A stretch of DNA of 49,307 nt, taken from positions 56,857 through 106,163 of the forward strand of contig PLME01000010.1 of assembly GCA_003142375.1 (NCBI GenBank). The letters are read 5' to 3'. Position 1 is the stretch's first letter. The number at the start of each line of letters is the position of its first letter. The stretch comes from Dehalococcoidia bacterium. Lineage in GTDB: Bacteria; Chloroflexota; Dehalococcoidia; GIF9; UBA5629. Made by a program: the position numbers and the translations under genes. The notes beneath the pieces were generated by a model. That model saw only the letters and a list, made by a program, of their open reading frames with translations. It was not told where the DNA came from and made no database searches. Shown here in pieces: positions 23,060 through 31,312 of the stretch.

Positions 23060-25354
23060 TCAGTGGACGACCTCGTCCAGGGTCACGCTGGAGGGATAGG
23101 TGCCGATCAAAGTGGGCAGCGACAGCACCGGCTTCTCTTTCCAACCAGCCTCGTTCAGCTTTGCCTGCAGGTCTTTCTTGTAGAAAATGGGTATATCCGA
23201 AGTCTTTCTCACGTAGAGTCCCACATCTTCCGGCAATTTGCCGAAATATTGCTTGTGAAGTCCGATGTAGTGGGTGAGCTTGGTCGAGCGTCCCTGCGGG
23301 GTATCGTTCTTGCGCATGCAGAGCCTGGCCAGCGCTACCATTGCGGCGCCCTTGTCGGCCAGCAGGTTGATCAGGTGCTCCGGCGATGGTTCGCCCGTAT
23401 CTACGGGCTTCTTTTCGCGCCCGTCCATTACGCTCCAGTCGGTTTCCCCCGGCCTGCTGAGATAAAGCCGGCCGTATTTGATGCAGTGCGGCCCAACTAT
23501 GACCGGTATACCCAGCCGGTTGCAGCCCGTAGCCAGTGCCAGTTCCTCCTCGCCGCAGGCGCCCCAGGCCAGCCCGCAGGCGCCAACGCGGTTGAGTATG
23601 TAGTCGGCGACCACTTCGTAGTTGGCCCTCAAAGGCAGTGCGGCGAATATGCTGGCAATTTTGATGGCAGCCCCGGATATGTGGGAGGCCGCCGTACCGG
23701 ATCCGATATTGACGATGCCGCCCGCTTCGAAATCAGGCGGGTATTTTTCGTAAATGGATTTGCCGTCGACGTCTTTTTTCAGGGCCGCGGCAATTGCCGA
23801 CTCCCCTGCCAGCACCACCACGTATTTACGTTTGGCAAATTCCTCGGCTATCTCCGCTATATCGTCGGGAGACCCCGGATAGTTCGAACCGCCGACGATG
23901 GCTATCACACCCGGTATCGTCCCCAGGACCAGCGGAGCGCCGACTTTCCTTATCTCCGTATCCATGACAGGGCCGCGCCCCACGCGCATTTTGGCATCCT
24001 CCCTGCGCGCCGCCCCCTGCATCATGCGCAATACCGGCACCTGCCCCTTTTCAGCAGTTTCGCATTTGCCGCAGCCGATGCATTTTTCGAATACTTCTGC
24101 CAGCAGCTCGAACTCGTTATGCGCGGCGGCCTCGATGGCGCCTGCTATGGGCAGCTTGTTGGGGCAGGCTTCATCGCACAGCTTGCACGATTTGTACCGG
24201 GCGGCCATCTCCGCCACTTCTTCCGGTTTTAAAATCGATTTCTTTCTGGACGACGAGAGCTTAAGCGCAGCTTCAACGGCTACGGCAGCCGCCTTCCTGG
24301 GATCGAGCACCAGGGCGCCTTTTCCCTGATGAAGAACGACCGATATCTCCTCGGTATCCTTGGCGGTGACGTCCTCGAACCCGTAAGCGGCACGGGCATC
24401 CGTGGCAATGAAAGCCGCCCCTCCGGCATCCGTCTCGGCGGCTATATCCGTCAGCAAATTGCCGCCCCCGCACAATACCACGTCGGCCACACCCAGCCGC
24501 AGGATGTAGAGCAACCTGGATAACGGGCCTGCAATCCTGGCCCTGGAGCTGTAGCGAACAAGCTCATGTCCCACCGGGCCCATGCCGGCCACCAGGATTT
24601 TATCCTCCAGCCTGCTGTTTCGAAGGTAATCCACCAGGCAGACGGCCGAGACCGTATCGTTGCCGACAACCAGTATTACCGGTTTGTCCAGTGGAAGCGT
24701 GGCCCAGCCCACCTCAACCAGGGGAGTATCGGCAATAGAGGTGGGGAAATCGAACCCGGATATCTGCGCGATCTCCGCAGCTTCCATAGCTACATGGCTG
24801 AGCATGGAGGCCTGCAGTGCTTTGGACTCGAAATCCAGGTTGGATCCCTCAATGCCTGTGTTGGCTGCGGTAAGCAGCAGCGTGGCCTGATGCTCTAAAT
24901 ATGACAGAACCCTGTCCAGGTCGCCCAGGGTGGAGGGCTTGAGTCCGATGACAGTCCTGATATGGGGGGCTTCGATGCTGACCTTATCGCCCGGCTCCAG
25001 GGCCATCTCCCTGCCCTTTACATCGATCAAATAGGCGACGATCCTCCTGGCCCTAGCTGTGGAAAGCGCCAGGCCCTCGCAGCAGGACTGCAAATTGAGC
25101 CGCGACTGCATGACGGCGCCGTCTATGCCGCAGGAACCTTTCTTGCCGTCTGAAAGGTCGCATTCGCCGTAGGTACAGAGGTTACAGCGGTCAGTGACGG
25201 GAACGTAAAGGGGCTTCCAGGTCTGCATCAGTCGGCGGTCCCAATTCCTGAGATCGAGAACGCCGGGCAAGGGCGTGTGCCCTACCGGCTCCCAGTTATC
25301 CTCGGCATGTATAAATTCCCGGGCTTCCCTGCTTTGCCGCTCTGTTTTAGCCAC
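23060..25354 (-). CDS. CdhA-like CO dehydrogenase alpha subunit, cluster ligands degenerate
   Basis: A 764-residue protein clearly homologous to archaeal CdhA: LRNWDRRLMQTWKPLY, CTYGECDL, IEGSNLDFESKAL, GPLSRLLYILRLGVADV, ADYILNRVGACGLAWGA, GIPVIVGPH and LCMRKNDT all match. The residues that should hold the Ni-Fe-S C-cluster are changed: GHN is GND (Asn232), the CGICC stretch is AGMGP (256-260), the EQCV cysteine is Asn299, and the GSC cysteine is Gly553. The D/B-cluster pair CC is CN (57-58), and the two ferredoxin motifs each lack a cysteine (CKLCDEACP; CIGCGKCETAEK). Cys593, 600, 611 and 624 remain. CO oxidation therefore looks unlikely; a scaffold role in the ACS complex is an inference. 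The start is GTG with an AGGAGG site. No cdhB gene is nearby. The family alignment was made from memory. Confidence 0.85.
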   Translation of the reverse strand: MAKTERQSREAREFIHAEDNWEPVGHTPLPGVLDLRNWDRRLMQTWKPLYVPVTDRCNLCTYGECDLSDGKKGSCGIDGAVMQSRLNLQSCCEGLALSTARARRIVAYLIDVKGREMALEPGDKVSIEAPHIRTVIGLKPSTLGDLDRVLSYLEHQATLLLTAANTGIEGSNLDFESKALQASMLSHVAMEAAEIAQISGFDFPTSIADTPLVEVGWATLPLDKPVILVVGNDTVSAVCLVDYLRNSRLEDKILVAGMGPVGHELVRYSSRARIAGPLSRLLYILRLGVADVVLCGGGNLLTDIAAETDAGGAAFIATDARAAYGFEDVTAKDTEEISVVLHQGKGALVLDPRKAAAVAVEAALKLSSSRKKSILKPEEVAEMAARYKSCKLCDEACPNKLPIAGAIEAAAHNEFELLAEVFEKCIGCGKCETAEKGQVPVLRMMQGAARREDAKMRVGRGPVMDTEIRKVGAPLVLGTIPGVIAIVGGSNYPGSPDDIAEIAEEFAKRKYVVVLAGESAIAAALKKDVDGKSIYEKYPPDFEAGGIVNIGSGTAASHISGAAIKIASIFAALPLRANYEVVADYILNRVGACGLAWGACGEEELALATGCNRLGIPVIVGPHCIKYGRLYLSRPGETDWSVMDGREKKPVDTGEPSPEHLINLLADKGAAMVALARLCMRKNDTPQGRSTKLTHYIGLHKQYFGKLPEDVGLYVRKTSDIPIFYKKDLQAKLNEAGWKEKPVLSLPTLIGTYPSSVTLDEVVH

Positions 25355-25366
25355 AGCACCAGCCTC

Positions 25367-26272
25367 CTAAATTTTTCCTTCTATGGCTTCCTTCAATAAC
25401 CTGCAATTATCCGGATGGCGCACTACCAGTAAATCCGCCCCGGCCAGCAGCAGGCTCATAGCAGTGATGCTTTCCCAATGCATGCCCTGCTCCCTATCGG
25501 CCCGGGCCTGGTTGGTTTTCCAGCACTCAGCGCCCAGGTCGGCAATGATGGGCATCTGCATGGCCACGTCGCCGAATACAACCCCTATCTGCCGTGTGCG
25601 CTCCATGATAGTAAAGCTGTATTCCATTCCGTAACCCAGCGCCGAGCTCAAGGGGTCTATGACAATCCTCTCAGGCGGGAGCTGTTTCAATAATTTAACG
25701 TTAAGCTCCTTCTCCAGGTTGAGGTCGATGGGCGTCTGGGCAATGATGCAGTGCCCGTTTTCGGCTACCGCCCGGGCAATGGCTTCGTAGTTCTCCTTAA
25801 CGGCAGGCCCCAGCAAGAGGTTCTCTCCCTTGCAGGCCTCAGCGACCGCCGTGAGCACCTCAACATCCTTTTTATCATCTCCACTGCCGTAAACTATCAG
25901 CGGGACATCCACCTCCGAGCGGACCTTCTTTACCATAGCGGCCGCCTCCATTGCAGAGCGGTTTGACCCCTGCGGGTCCGTGCTGTCCAGGTGCAGGCAG
26001 ATTAGATCAGCGCCCAGGCTGAGGCACTTCCTGGCCCATTTAACCGGGTCCGAGACCACGTCCTTATAAGGCTCCACTACCCACTCAGCCCAGCCGGCAG
26101 CCCCGTTATCGTTGACTTCCAGTGCCACCACGGGCCTGTTTACCACGCTGCCTTCAAAATAATGCAGGGGCAGGATATTTCCCCCGCCGATCTTCAGCGC
26201 GTCGGCGCCTTTACCCAGCGTGACTTCCTTTACCCTGCCAGTGTATGTCTCCAGAGGCGCTTTATATTCCAT
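25367..26272 (-). CDS. acsD: Corrinoid iron-sulfur protein, small (delta) subunit
   Basis: A 301-residue CFeSP small subunit (AcsD/CdhD), a TIM barrel that pairs with AcsC to cradle the cobamide. Matching segments are KIGGGNILPLHYFEG, LICLHLDSTDPQG, VYGSGDDKKD and IVIDPLSSALGYGMEYS. With AcsC it shuttles the methyl group between AcsE and AcsB. The ATG has a weak AGGTAG site. It is 12 bases before the cdhA-like start, in one operon with acsB and acsC. An isochorismatase-like gene separates it from acsE upstream. Confidence 0.92.
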   Translation of the reverse strand: MEYKAPLETYTGRVKEVTLGKGADALKIGGGNILPLHYFEGSVVNRPVVALEVNDNGAAGWAEWVVEPYKDVVSDPVKWARKCLSLGADLICLHLDSTDPQGSNRSAMEAAAMVKKVRSEVDVPLIVYGSGDDKKDVEVLTAVAEACKGENLLLGPAVKENYEAIARAVAENGHCIIAQTPIDLNLEKELNVKLLKQLPPERIVIDPLSSALGYGMEYSFTIMERTRQIGVVFGDVAMQMPIIADLGAECWKTNQARADREQGMHWESITAMSLLLAGADLLVVRHPDNCRLLKEAIEGKI

Positions 26273-26298
26273 AATAACTACCTACTATTGATTAATAA

Positions 26299-26940
26299 TC
26301 ATGCGGATTTCAGGCTTTTTGCCAGCTCCTGCGCCCGCACTATCTCACAGCCTATATTTGTAAGTTCCTCAATGCCCTTTTCATAAATACCTGACAGTGC
26401 GTCCCGGACAATTATTAGCCTGAAATCCCGTTCACTGGCCTGGTAAATTGAGGTCCGAGGGCAGTTGGGGAAATTGCAGCCCGTGAAGGCCAGCGTATTT
26501 ATCTTATGCTTTTTCAGGAATTTTTCCAGCGGTGTTCCATAAAATGCCCCCCAGCGGGGCTTATAAATGGCATATTCGTTGGGCGCCAGCTCCTGCACTC
26601 CGCCCTTTAACAGAAATTTCGAGTCCAGCCTCACGTCGCCTGGTTTCATTTCCGTCACCAGTTCAGCCCCCTCCGAGCCCGGCCTTGCCACACATCCTCC
26701 GTTTGCGATCTGCTTCCGTCTCACGATATCAACGTTGGAACCGTCATCTTTATACAACCTGATAATGTGGATAACCGGTTTGGACAGCTCCCTGAACAGC
26801 TTCAGCAGGGTCACAATGGCAGGAACCACCTCCATAGTACCCTTGATCTCCAGCGGTGCGCCGGGCAGAGCAAAGTCATTCTGCACATCAATGGTGATGA
26901 GGGCCATATGCTGATAGTCCGGTCTGGTATATTCGTCCAT
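26299..26940 (-). CDS. Isochorismatase-family cysteine hydrolase
   Basis: A 213-residue cysteine hydrolase of the isochorismatase-like superfamily (isochorismatases, nicotinamidases, N-carbamoyl hydrolases). The triad can be placed: aspartate in TIDVQNDF (Asp18), lysine in IYKPRWGAF, and cysteine in FTGCNFPNCPRTS. The ATG at 26940 has an AAAGGA site; a TTG 15 codons earlier would overlap acsE and is less likely. The substrate is unknown. Its place between acsE and acsD, with short gaps on both sides, suggests co-transcription with the corrinoid pathway, which is unusual for this family. Confidence 0.85.
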   Translation of the reverse strand: MDEYTRPDYQHMALITIDVQNDFALPGAPLEIKGTMEVVPAIVTLLKLFRELSKPVIHIIRLYKDDGSNVDIVRRKQIANGGCVARPGSEGAELVTEMKPGDVRLDSKFLLKGGVQELAPNEYAIYKPRWGAFYGTPLEKFLKKHKINTLAFTGCNFPNCPRTSIYQASERDFRLIIVRDALSGIYEKGIEELTNIGCEIVRAQELAKSLKSA

Positions 26941-26974
26941 ACGTCCTTTCACTATAAATCGCTGTATATCCGGT

Positions 26975-27853
26975 TCAGGACTCAAGCCATGCGTGCGAGT
27001 AGAGGGCCTCCCCCATCAGCACCCTGGCCGTTTTGACGTAGTTCCTCTCCCTCTCCGGCAAGCCGGCGGCATCGATTGGTTCCCCGTCCATAACCTTATA
27101 AATAAGCTTGCGGATGGCCTCCTGGCCGCCATGATTGAGCTCGACGAGTTCCGGGTCGAGCACATCGGCGATGGCCGAATAAAGCCCGTTCTTCTCAAGC
27201 ATCGCCATATAGGTGCGGTTGAGAATGCCGCGCAGATGGGGCGGCGTGCCGTTGGATACGTTGGAAAGGCCGACCACGGACTTAACGCCGGGAAGCAGGT
27301 CCGGCAGTATCTTGATGAACTCCAGCGCCTCGCGTACCTGTTTCTGATCGGCGCTCACCGGCAGGATAATGGGGTCCACCCAGATATCCTCGTTGGAGAT
27401 GCCAAGCTCATTGGCATAGGCCACCGTATCCATAATGCTCTCAACGCGGGAATCCACATCCGGAGGGCAGCCCTGGTCGGTTATCACGGAGATTATCACC
27501 TGAGTACGGTATTTAACGGCCAGCGGCATCATGTTTGATTTGCTTTCGGACTTTCCCGAGGCCGAGTTCAACAGAGGCCGCTTCTTACATATCTTCAAAC
27601 CGGCTTCCATGGCCAGGGGGTTCATTGTATCCAGGGAGATGGGCAGGTCGGCCACCTCCTGGACGGTGTTCACCAGCCAGGCGCCAACTTCTTCGGGGTC
27701 TTTGCGGGCCGGGCCGAGATTCAAATCAAGGTAATCCGCTCCTGCTAAGGACTGTTCCCTGGCAAGCAACTGGAGAGGTGCAGCATCCCGGTTCCTGACC
27801 GCCTCGCTAACAACCTTCGAGATGATATGGATATTTTCGCCAATTAAGATCAT
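26975..27853 (-). CDS. acsE: Methyltetrahydrofolate:corrinoid protein methyltransferase
   Basis: A 292-residue pterin-binding TIM barrel of the AcsE/MetH family. It starts MILIGENIHIISK, has the pterin-site stretch DYLDLNLGPARKDP followed by LPISLDTMNP and NSASGKSESK, and later GLSNVSNGTP and YMAMLEKNGL. It moves the methyl group of 5-methyl-tetrahydrofolate to the cobalt of AcsCD. The start has only a weak ribosome site. It is the first gene of the acs operon. No methylene-tetrahydrofolate reductase gene is in the window, so the source of methyl-folate cannot be seen here. Confidence 0.93.
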   Translation of the reverse strand: MILIGENIHIISKVVSEAVRNRDAAPLQLLAREQSLAGADYLDLNLGPARKDPEEVGAWLVNTVQEVADLPISLDTMNPLAMEAGLKICKKRPLLNSASGKSESKSNMMPLAVKYRTQVIISVITDQGCPPDVDSRVESIMDTVAYANELGISNEDIWVDPIILPVSADQKQVREALEFIKILPDLLPGVKSVVGLSNVSNGTPPHLRGILNRTYMAMLEKNGLYSAIADVLDPELVELNHGGQEAIRKLIYKVMDGEPIDAAGLPERERNYVKTARVLMGEALYSHAWLES

Positions 27854-27987
27854 GATATGTGGAAAAGACGGTTAAATCAGGGGAATTCTAACATCCCGTA
27901 CCTGCAGCGGGCAAGGATTTGACATGAGGCGGGCTTGTCTTTGAGAGAAAATTAACAAGTGCATCTATGCGTAAGTCCCCATCTTGA

Positions 27988-28001
27988 TGACAAGTTTGTC
28001 A
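27988..28001. repeat. Short perfect inverted repeat after the nitroreductase gene
   Basis: TGACAAGTTTGTCA has 6-base arms and a 2-base centre, and lies right after the stop codon of the nitroreductase gene. It could be a protein-binding site or part of a weak terminator; there is no clear T tract. Nothing else is seen in the 148-base gap between this gene and acsE. Confidence 0.3.
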
Positions 28002-28679
28002 CTATAAATAAAACTTCACCATCTTCTCCAACGGTTCGCGTGCGGAGCGGAATTTATTAGCAGGGTGTTCCCAGTCGGGGTAGCCGATTGGTATGCCTGC
28101 TACGAAGAGCTTGTTAGCGGGTAGCCCCAGAACTTGGCGTAGGATTTCCGGGTAGAGTACGGGCATAATAGCGGGTATTGTACCCAGTCCTTGCTCGGTG
28201 GCCAGAAGCATGATGGTCTGCGCGACCAAGCCGCAGTCGAAAATATTGAGGGAGTTTGGGACTTCACCCGCGTTGTAAAAGTTCTTGTCAATGATGATGT
28301 AGATGCAGGCGGGAGCGCCCCATAGTTGCATCCCCCAGATGTTCCAGTCGGCGCGCTTCTGTTTATCTTCGCGGGATATGCCCAGCTTCTCCTGCACGCC
28401 ATGCATGATGATGGCGTAGCGAGAACCCCAGGGCTCCGGATAATTCATGGAGATGGGTATATCGATTTTGGGCATTTGGCTGGTGGCAGTCAGCACCGCG
28501 GCCTTTACAGCTACGAGCTTAGCGCCGCTAACCACGGCATATTCGCAGGGCTGGCTGTTACCGGCAGAAGGGGCGTGTAGAGCGGTCTCAAGTATCTTTT
28601 TCAGGATGTCCTGAGGAACTGGATCGGGCTTGAAGGCCCGGATGGACTGACGTTTAACAACAACTTCGCTAACGTTCAC
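28002..28679 (-). CDS. Nitroreductase-family FMN protein
   Basis: A 225-residue nitroreductase-fold protein. It has the FMN-binding start VKRQSIRAFKPDPV, the APSAGNSQPCEYAVV stretch, and near the C-terminus GLGTIPAIMPVLY and VAGIPIGYPD. Members reduce nitro compounds, quinones or flavins with NAD(P)H. The start is set at GTG 28679 because a GAGGTG site lies six bases upstream; the ATG 15 codons earlier has no site. It is the last gene before the C1 block. Substrate unknown. Confidence 0.87.
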   Translation of the reverse strand: MNVSEVVVKRQSIRAFKPDPVPQDILKKILETALHAPSAGNSQPCEYAVVSGAKLVAVKAAVLTATSQMPKIDIPISMNYPEPWGSRYAIIMHGVQEKLGISREDKQKRADWNIWGMQLWGAPACIYIIIDKNFYNAGEVPNSLNIFDCGLVAQTIMLLATEQGLGTIPAIMPVLYPEILRQVLGLPANKLFVAGIPIGYPDWEHPANKFRSAREPLEKMVKFYL

Positions 28680-28745
28680 TTTTTGCACCTCTTTTTCGTA
28701 TAGTTGTATCTGAACTAGCTCCATGATTAATCGCGGCCGTTTGCG

Positions 28746-29186
28746 TCATGAGTTAATCAAACTTTCAACGATCTCGGCGGCATCCTGGACGAGTTGCGGG
28801 CAGATCTTCTGCGGGATGCCGTTCTTCACGGCCTCACGGAACTCCCCGGGTTTACTGAAGTCGGCTCCCAGCAGTTTGGCGCACGTAATCGAGCCATGCT
28901 GGGCCCTGAACTTGTCGGCAAATTCCCGCACCTTGTGGAAGGCCTCCCGGTGCGATTGGGAGCCATCTACAGCCGTCATGCCGTATTTAAGCCCGATGAC
29001 CATGAACGCCCCCGTCACCGCCCCGCAGGTCTTACCCATATGGCCCATGCCGCCGCCGAAACCAGCGGCGACTTTATAGGCCATGACCCGGTCCAGCCCG
29101 AAATCTTCGGCGAACTCGGCCAAGACGGCCTGGCTGCAATTTAATCCTTTACTGAACGTAGCCCGTGCATCTTCTGCTTTGCTCAT
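28746..29186 (-). CDS. C_GCAxxG_C_C family redox protein (copy 1)
   Basis: A 146-residue protein of the C_GCAxxG_C_C family (named for its cysteine pattern). Visible motifs are [12 protein letters not shown], a [19 protein letters not shown] stretch, ITCAKLLG and the late KICPQLV. These proteins are thought to use paired cysteines for redox or metal chemistry; no activity is firmly established. Its start overlaps the arsM stop (ATGA) and has a GGAGGAG site, so it is the last gene of the arsR operon. A second, distant copy lies near the head of the same operon. Confidence 0.88.
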   Translation of the reverse strand: MSKAEDARATFSKGLNCSQAVLAEFAEDFGLDRVMAYKVAAGFGGGMGHMGKTCGAVTGAFMVIGLKYGMTAVDGSQSHREAFHKVREFADKFRAQHGSITCAKLLGADFSKPGEFREAVKNGIPQKICPQLVQDAAEIVESLINS

Positions 29187-30043
29187 CCTGCTCTCCTCCC
29201 TATTTGCGGTTTTACGGCGCTTACCTTTATGCTCCTGACGGATTTGCCGACCTTGCTCAAATCTTCTTTGGATATGTTTTCGCTGTCTACAATTGCCTTC
29301 AAGGCCGGCTCTTTTTCCAGGATATCGGTGGCAAAGCCCGTATCACCGATAACTTTTACTTCATCAAAGCCAGCGTTTTTTATATCATCCAGATAGTCCT
29401 GTTTTAACGATGCACCGGCCACGCAGCCGATGTAAGCTGCAACCGATTTCTGAACGGCCTTAGGCAGCTCCTCAAGCAGGACGATGTCCGATACCATCAG
29501 CCTTCCGCCCGGCTTCAGCACGCGGTAAGCTTCCTCGAATACTTTCTTTTTATCCGGCGACAGGTTAATTACGCAGTTGGAGATTATGATATCGGCGTAA
29601 CCGTCCGCCACCGGCAGGTTCTCTATCTCGCCTAGCCTGAACTCGACGTTTTTATAGCCGCCTTTAGCTGTGTTCCCCCTGGCTTTTTCCAGCATTTCGG
29701 CTGTCATGTCAATTCCTATGACTTTGCCCTTTTCTCCCACGATACGGGAGGCCAGGAAGCAGTCGAAGCCCGCTCCCGAACCGAGGTCAACCACGACCTC
29801 CCCTTCCTTAAGCGAGGCCAGAGCCACGGGATTGCCGCAGCCCAACCCCAGGTTGGCTCCCTCGGGTGCGGCATTCAGGTCCTCGTCCGTGTAGCCAACA
29901 CTCTTACTGATCGTTTAGGCAAGGTCCGCAGGGTCCGTCCCTCCGCAGCAACTCTGGGCCTGCGGAGCACAGCAGGAGGCGCCCGCCTTGGCTAGCTTGC
30001 CGTATCTTTCCCTGACAGTTTTCTTAATCTCTTGTTCCTTCAT
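29183..30043 (-). pseudogene. arsM: Arsenite methyltransferase gene with in-frame stop
   Basis: The full gene would encode 286 residues. From ATG 30043 (GGAG site) it reads KKTVRERYGKLAKAG, CCAPQ and SCCGGTDPADLA, then a TAA at 29915-29917, then [14 protein letters not shown] and the SAM-binding core [24 protein letters not shown] and [13 protein letters not shown]. ArsM moves methyl groups from SAM to arsenite. In the family the stop position carries an ordinary residue (often Glu, DLAETI), so a single base change GAA to TAA is enough. The rest shows no other damage. The larger part (29183-29845) might be re-initiated from a TTG, but would lack the N-terminal cysteines. A sequencing error or recoding cannot be excluded. 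Confidence 0.8.
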
Positions 30044-30060
30044 TGTTTAACTCCTTGTAA

Positions 30061-30309
30061 TTACGCTTTCTGGCTTTTCCCCTGAAAAAAGCCCTTCATC
30101 TTCTCTTTCATACCCTCCGGGATGGACATGCTGCTACAGCAGTCCTTCCACATTTTACCCATGTCCTCGGGCATGCAGCTGCTGCAACCCGCGAACTTCT
30201 TGCTCATTTCCTCCTTGACAGGAAGATCGCCGCAGCCGCACTGGCAGCCTTCCCAGCTAGAGCCCCCCTTCGCTTCCCCGGCAGTTTTGGTAGTGTTCTC
30301 TTTTTCCAT
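30061..30309 (-). CDS. Small cysteine-rich protein in arsenic operon
   Basis: An 82-residue protein with seven cysteines in close groups: GCQCGCGD, GCSSCMPE and DCCSSM. Several methionines and lysines occur in the C-terminal half (GMKEKMKGFFQG). It is not recognised as a named family. An AAAGGAGG site supports the start. It lies 17 bases upstream of arsM and 52 bases after a C_GCAxxG_C_C gene, all on the same strand behind arsR. The cysteine groups suggest binding of As(III) or another soft metal (inference from context). Confidence 0.7.
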   Translation of the reverse strand: MEKENTTKTAGEAKGGSSWEGCQCGCGDLPVKEEMSKKFAGCSSCMPEDMGKMWKDCCSSMSIPEGMKEKMKGFFQGKSQKA

Positions 30310-30361
30310 GATTGACCTCCTTTTATTTGATTACTAATACAAAGTATCCTGACATCACTAT

Positions 30362-30904
30362 CTATAGTTCATATAATATCTCCGCCAGCTTGTACGCCGT
30401 GCCGCTGGTTAACCTGGCACAGTTTTCCGACCGCTCTTTACCTTTTGCGCTTAAATGCTGCGCCAGTAACTCTGCGGTATTAAACCAATCGTAACCCGAT
30501 ATTTCGGCACAGACCGTGCTCTTATACTGGAGCTTGAACCACTGCGCCAATCTGTGGCTGGGCTCCATCATCGGCATTAACCCGTCAAACCCGTCCTCAA
30601 TTTTCTTGCGCCCCGATCTTGCGCCGATCAGCATGAAACCCGTATTTAGGGCACCGCAGGTCAGGCCGCAGCCCCCGCCGCCCTGTAAGCCACCCACGGC
30701 CCGGAATAAGAACTCATCCTGAAGTCCCAGAACGTCCATAAAGGCCCGCATCAGAGATTGGGAACAGCCATAATGCTGTTTGAAGTTTTCATAGGCCTTT
30801 TGGCCGATAAGCTCGCGGTTGTCTTCCGAACCCAGCAGGTCTGTAATTCGCCTGTCAAACAGCTCGCTGAAGTTGCCGGTATTTACGTAAACAAGATCGC
30901 TCAT
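30362..30904 (-). CDS. C_GCAxxG_C_C family redox protein (copy 2)
   Basis: A 180-residue relative of the C_GCAxxG_C_C family with HYGCSQSLM, GGGGCGLTCGALNTGFMLIG, STVCAEISG and a late ENCARL. It has about 40 extra residues at the N-terminus compared with copy 1 and differs in most other positions, so the two are not a recent duplication. It is the second gene behind arsR, with about 70 bases between. Likely redox or metal chemistry linked to arsenic handling; the activity is not known. Confidence 0.83.
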   Translation of the reverse strand: MSDLVYVNTGNFSELFDRRITDLLGSEDNRELIGQKAYENFKQHYGCSQSLMRAFMDVLGLQDEFLFRAVGGLQGGGGCGLTCGALNTGFMLIGARSGRKKIEDGFDGLMPMMEPSHRLAQWFKLQYKSTVCAEISGYDWFNTAELLAQHLSAKGKERSENCARLTSGTAYKLAEILYEL

Positions 30905-30973
30905 TCCTATTTCCAGCCTTACAACCTTTATTACTATTATTCGAAATATATCGATATCAAGGTGTAAAAATTT

Positions 30974-31300
30974 TTAGTCCGGTGCAGGGGTTTTGAAGAA
31001 GTCAGACAGCTTGCCGAGTATCCCTTTATCAACCCAGCATTCGATGCGCTGCCCGTTGCGCCTGGTGCTGATCAACCCGGCCCGGTGCAGCTCTTTAAGG
31101 TGATGCGAGATGGTCGACTGTGCTATGCCCAAGTTGCCGCTTAGATCACCCACGCACTCACAAATATTATCCTTCTTACACGCCATCCCTTCCGGGCCGC
31201 AACAGGCCAGCCTCAGGAATATCTTCAGTCGGTGAGGATTGGACAATGCCTTGAACATCTCCGCGTATTTCTCATCTTTACCGCTGTCATACTTCGACAT
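30974..31300 (-). CDS. arsR: ArsR-family transcriptional repressor
   Basis: A 108-residue winged-helix repressor: MFKALSNPHRLKIFLRL, then the cysteine-rich CCGPEGMACKKDNICECVGDL, then the recognition helix STISHHLKELHRAGLI and the wing RRNGQRIECWV. The ICECVGDL segment sits where ArsR proteins carry the CxC As(III) sensor, and two further cysteines precede it. As(III) binding should release DNA. The ATG at 31300 is preferred; an upstream TTG would add 16 unsupported residues and would remove the overlap with the promoter. It heads the operon of two C_GCAxxG_C_C genes, a Cys-rich peptide and arsM. Confidence 0.9.
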   Translation of the reverse strand: MSKYDSGKDEKYAEMFKALSNPHRLKIFLRLACCGPEGMACKKDNICECVGDLSGNLGIAQSTISHHLKELHRAGLISTRRNGQRIECWVDKGILGKLSDFFKTPAPD

Positions 31301-31312
31301 ATTACGAAGTAT
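31289..31312. promoter_or_regulatory. ArsR operator candidate
   Basis: ATACTTCG at 31289-31296 and CGAAGTAT at 31305-31312 form a perfect 8-base inverted repeat with 8 bases between. It overlaps the -10 box and the first codons of arsR, so a bound repressor would block RNA polymerase. The size fits ArsR-family sites. Confidence 0.7.

Noticed and set aside
23042-24232. A 396-residue open frame opposite the cdhA-like gene
   Set aside because: It is fully antisense to a well-supported gene, has no recognisable domain and has a low-complexity composition; such mirror frames are common in GC-rich genes.
26941-26985. TTG start of the isochorismatase-like gene overlapping acsE
   Set aside because: The ATG at 26940 has an AAAGGA site and matches the family start; the upstream residues are unsupported.
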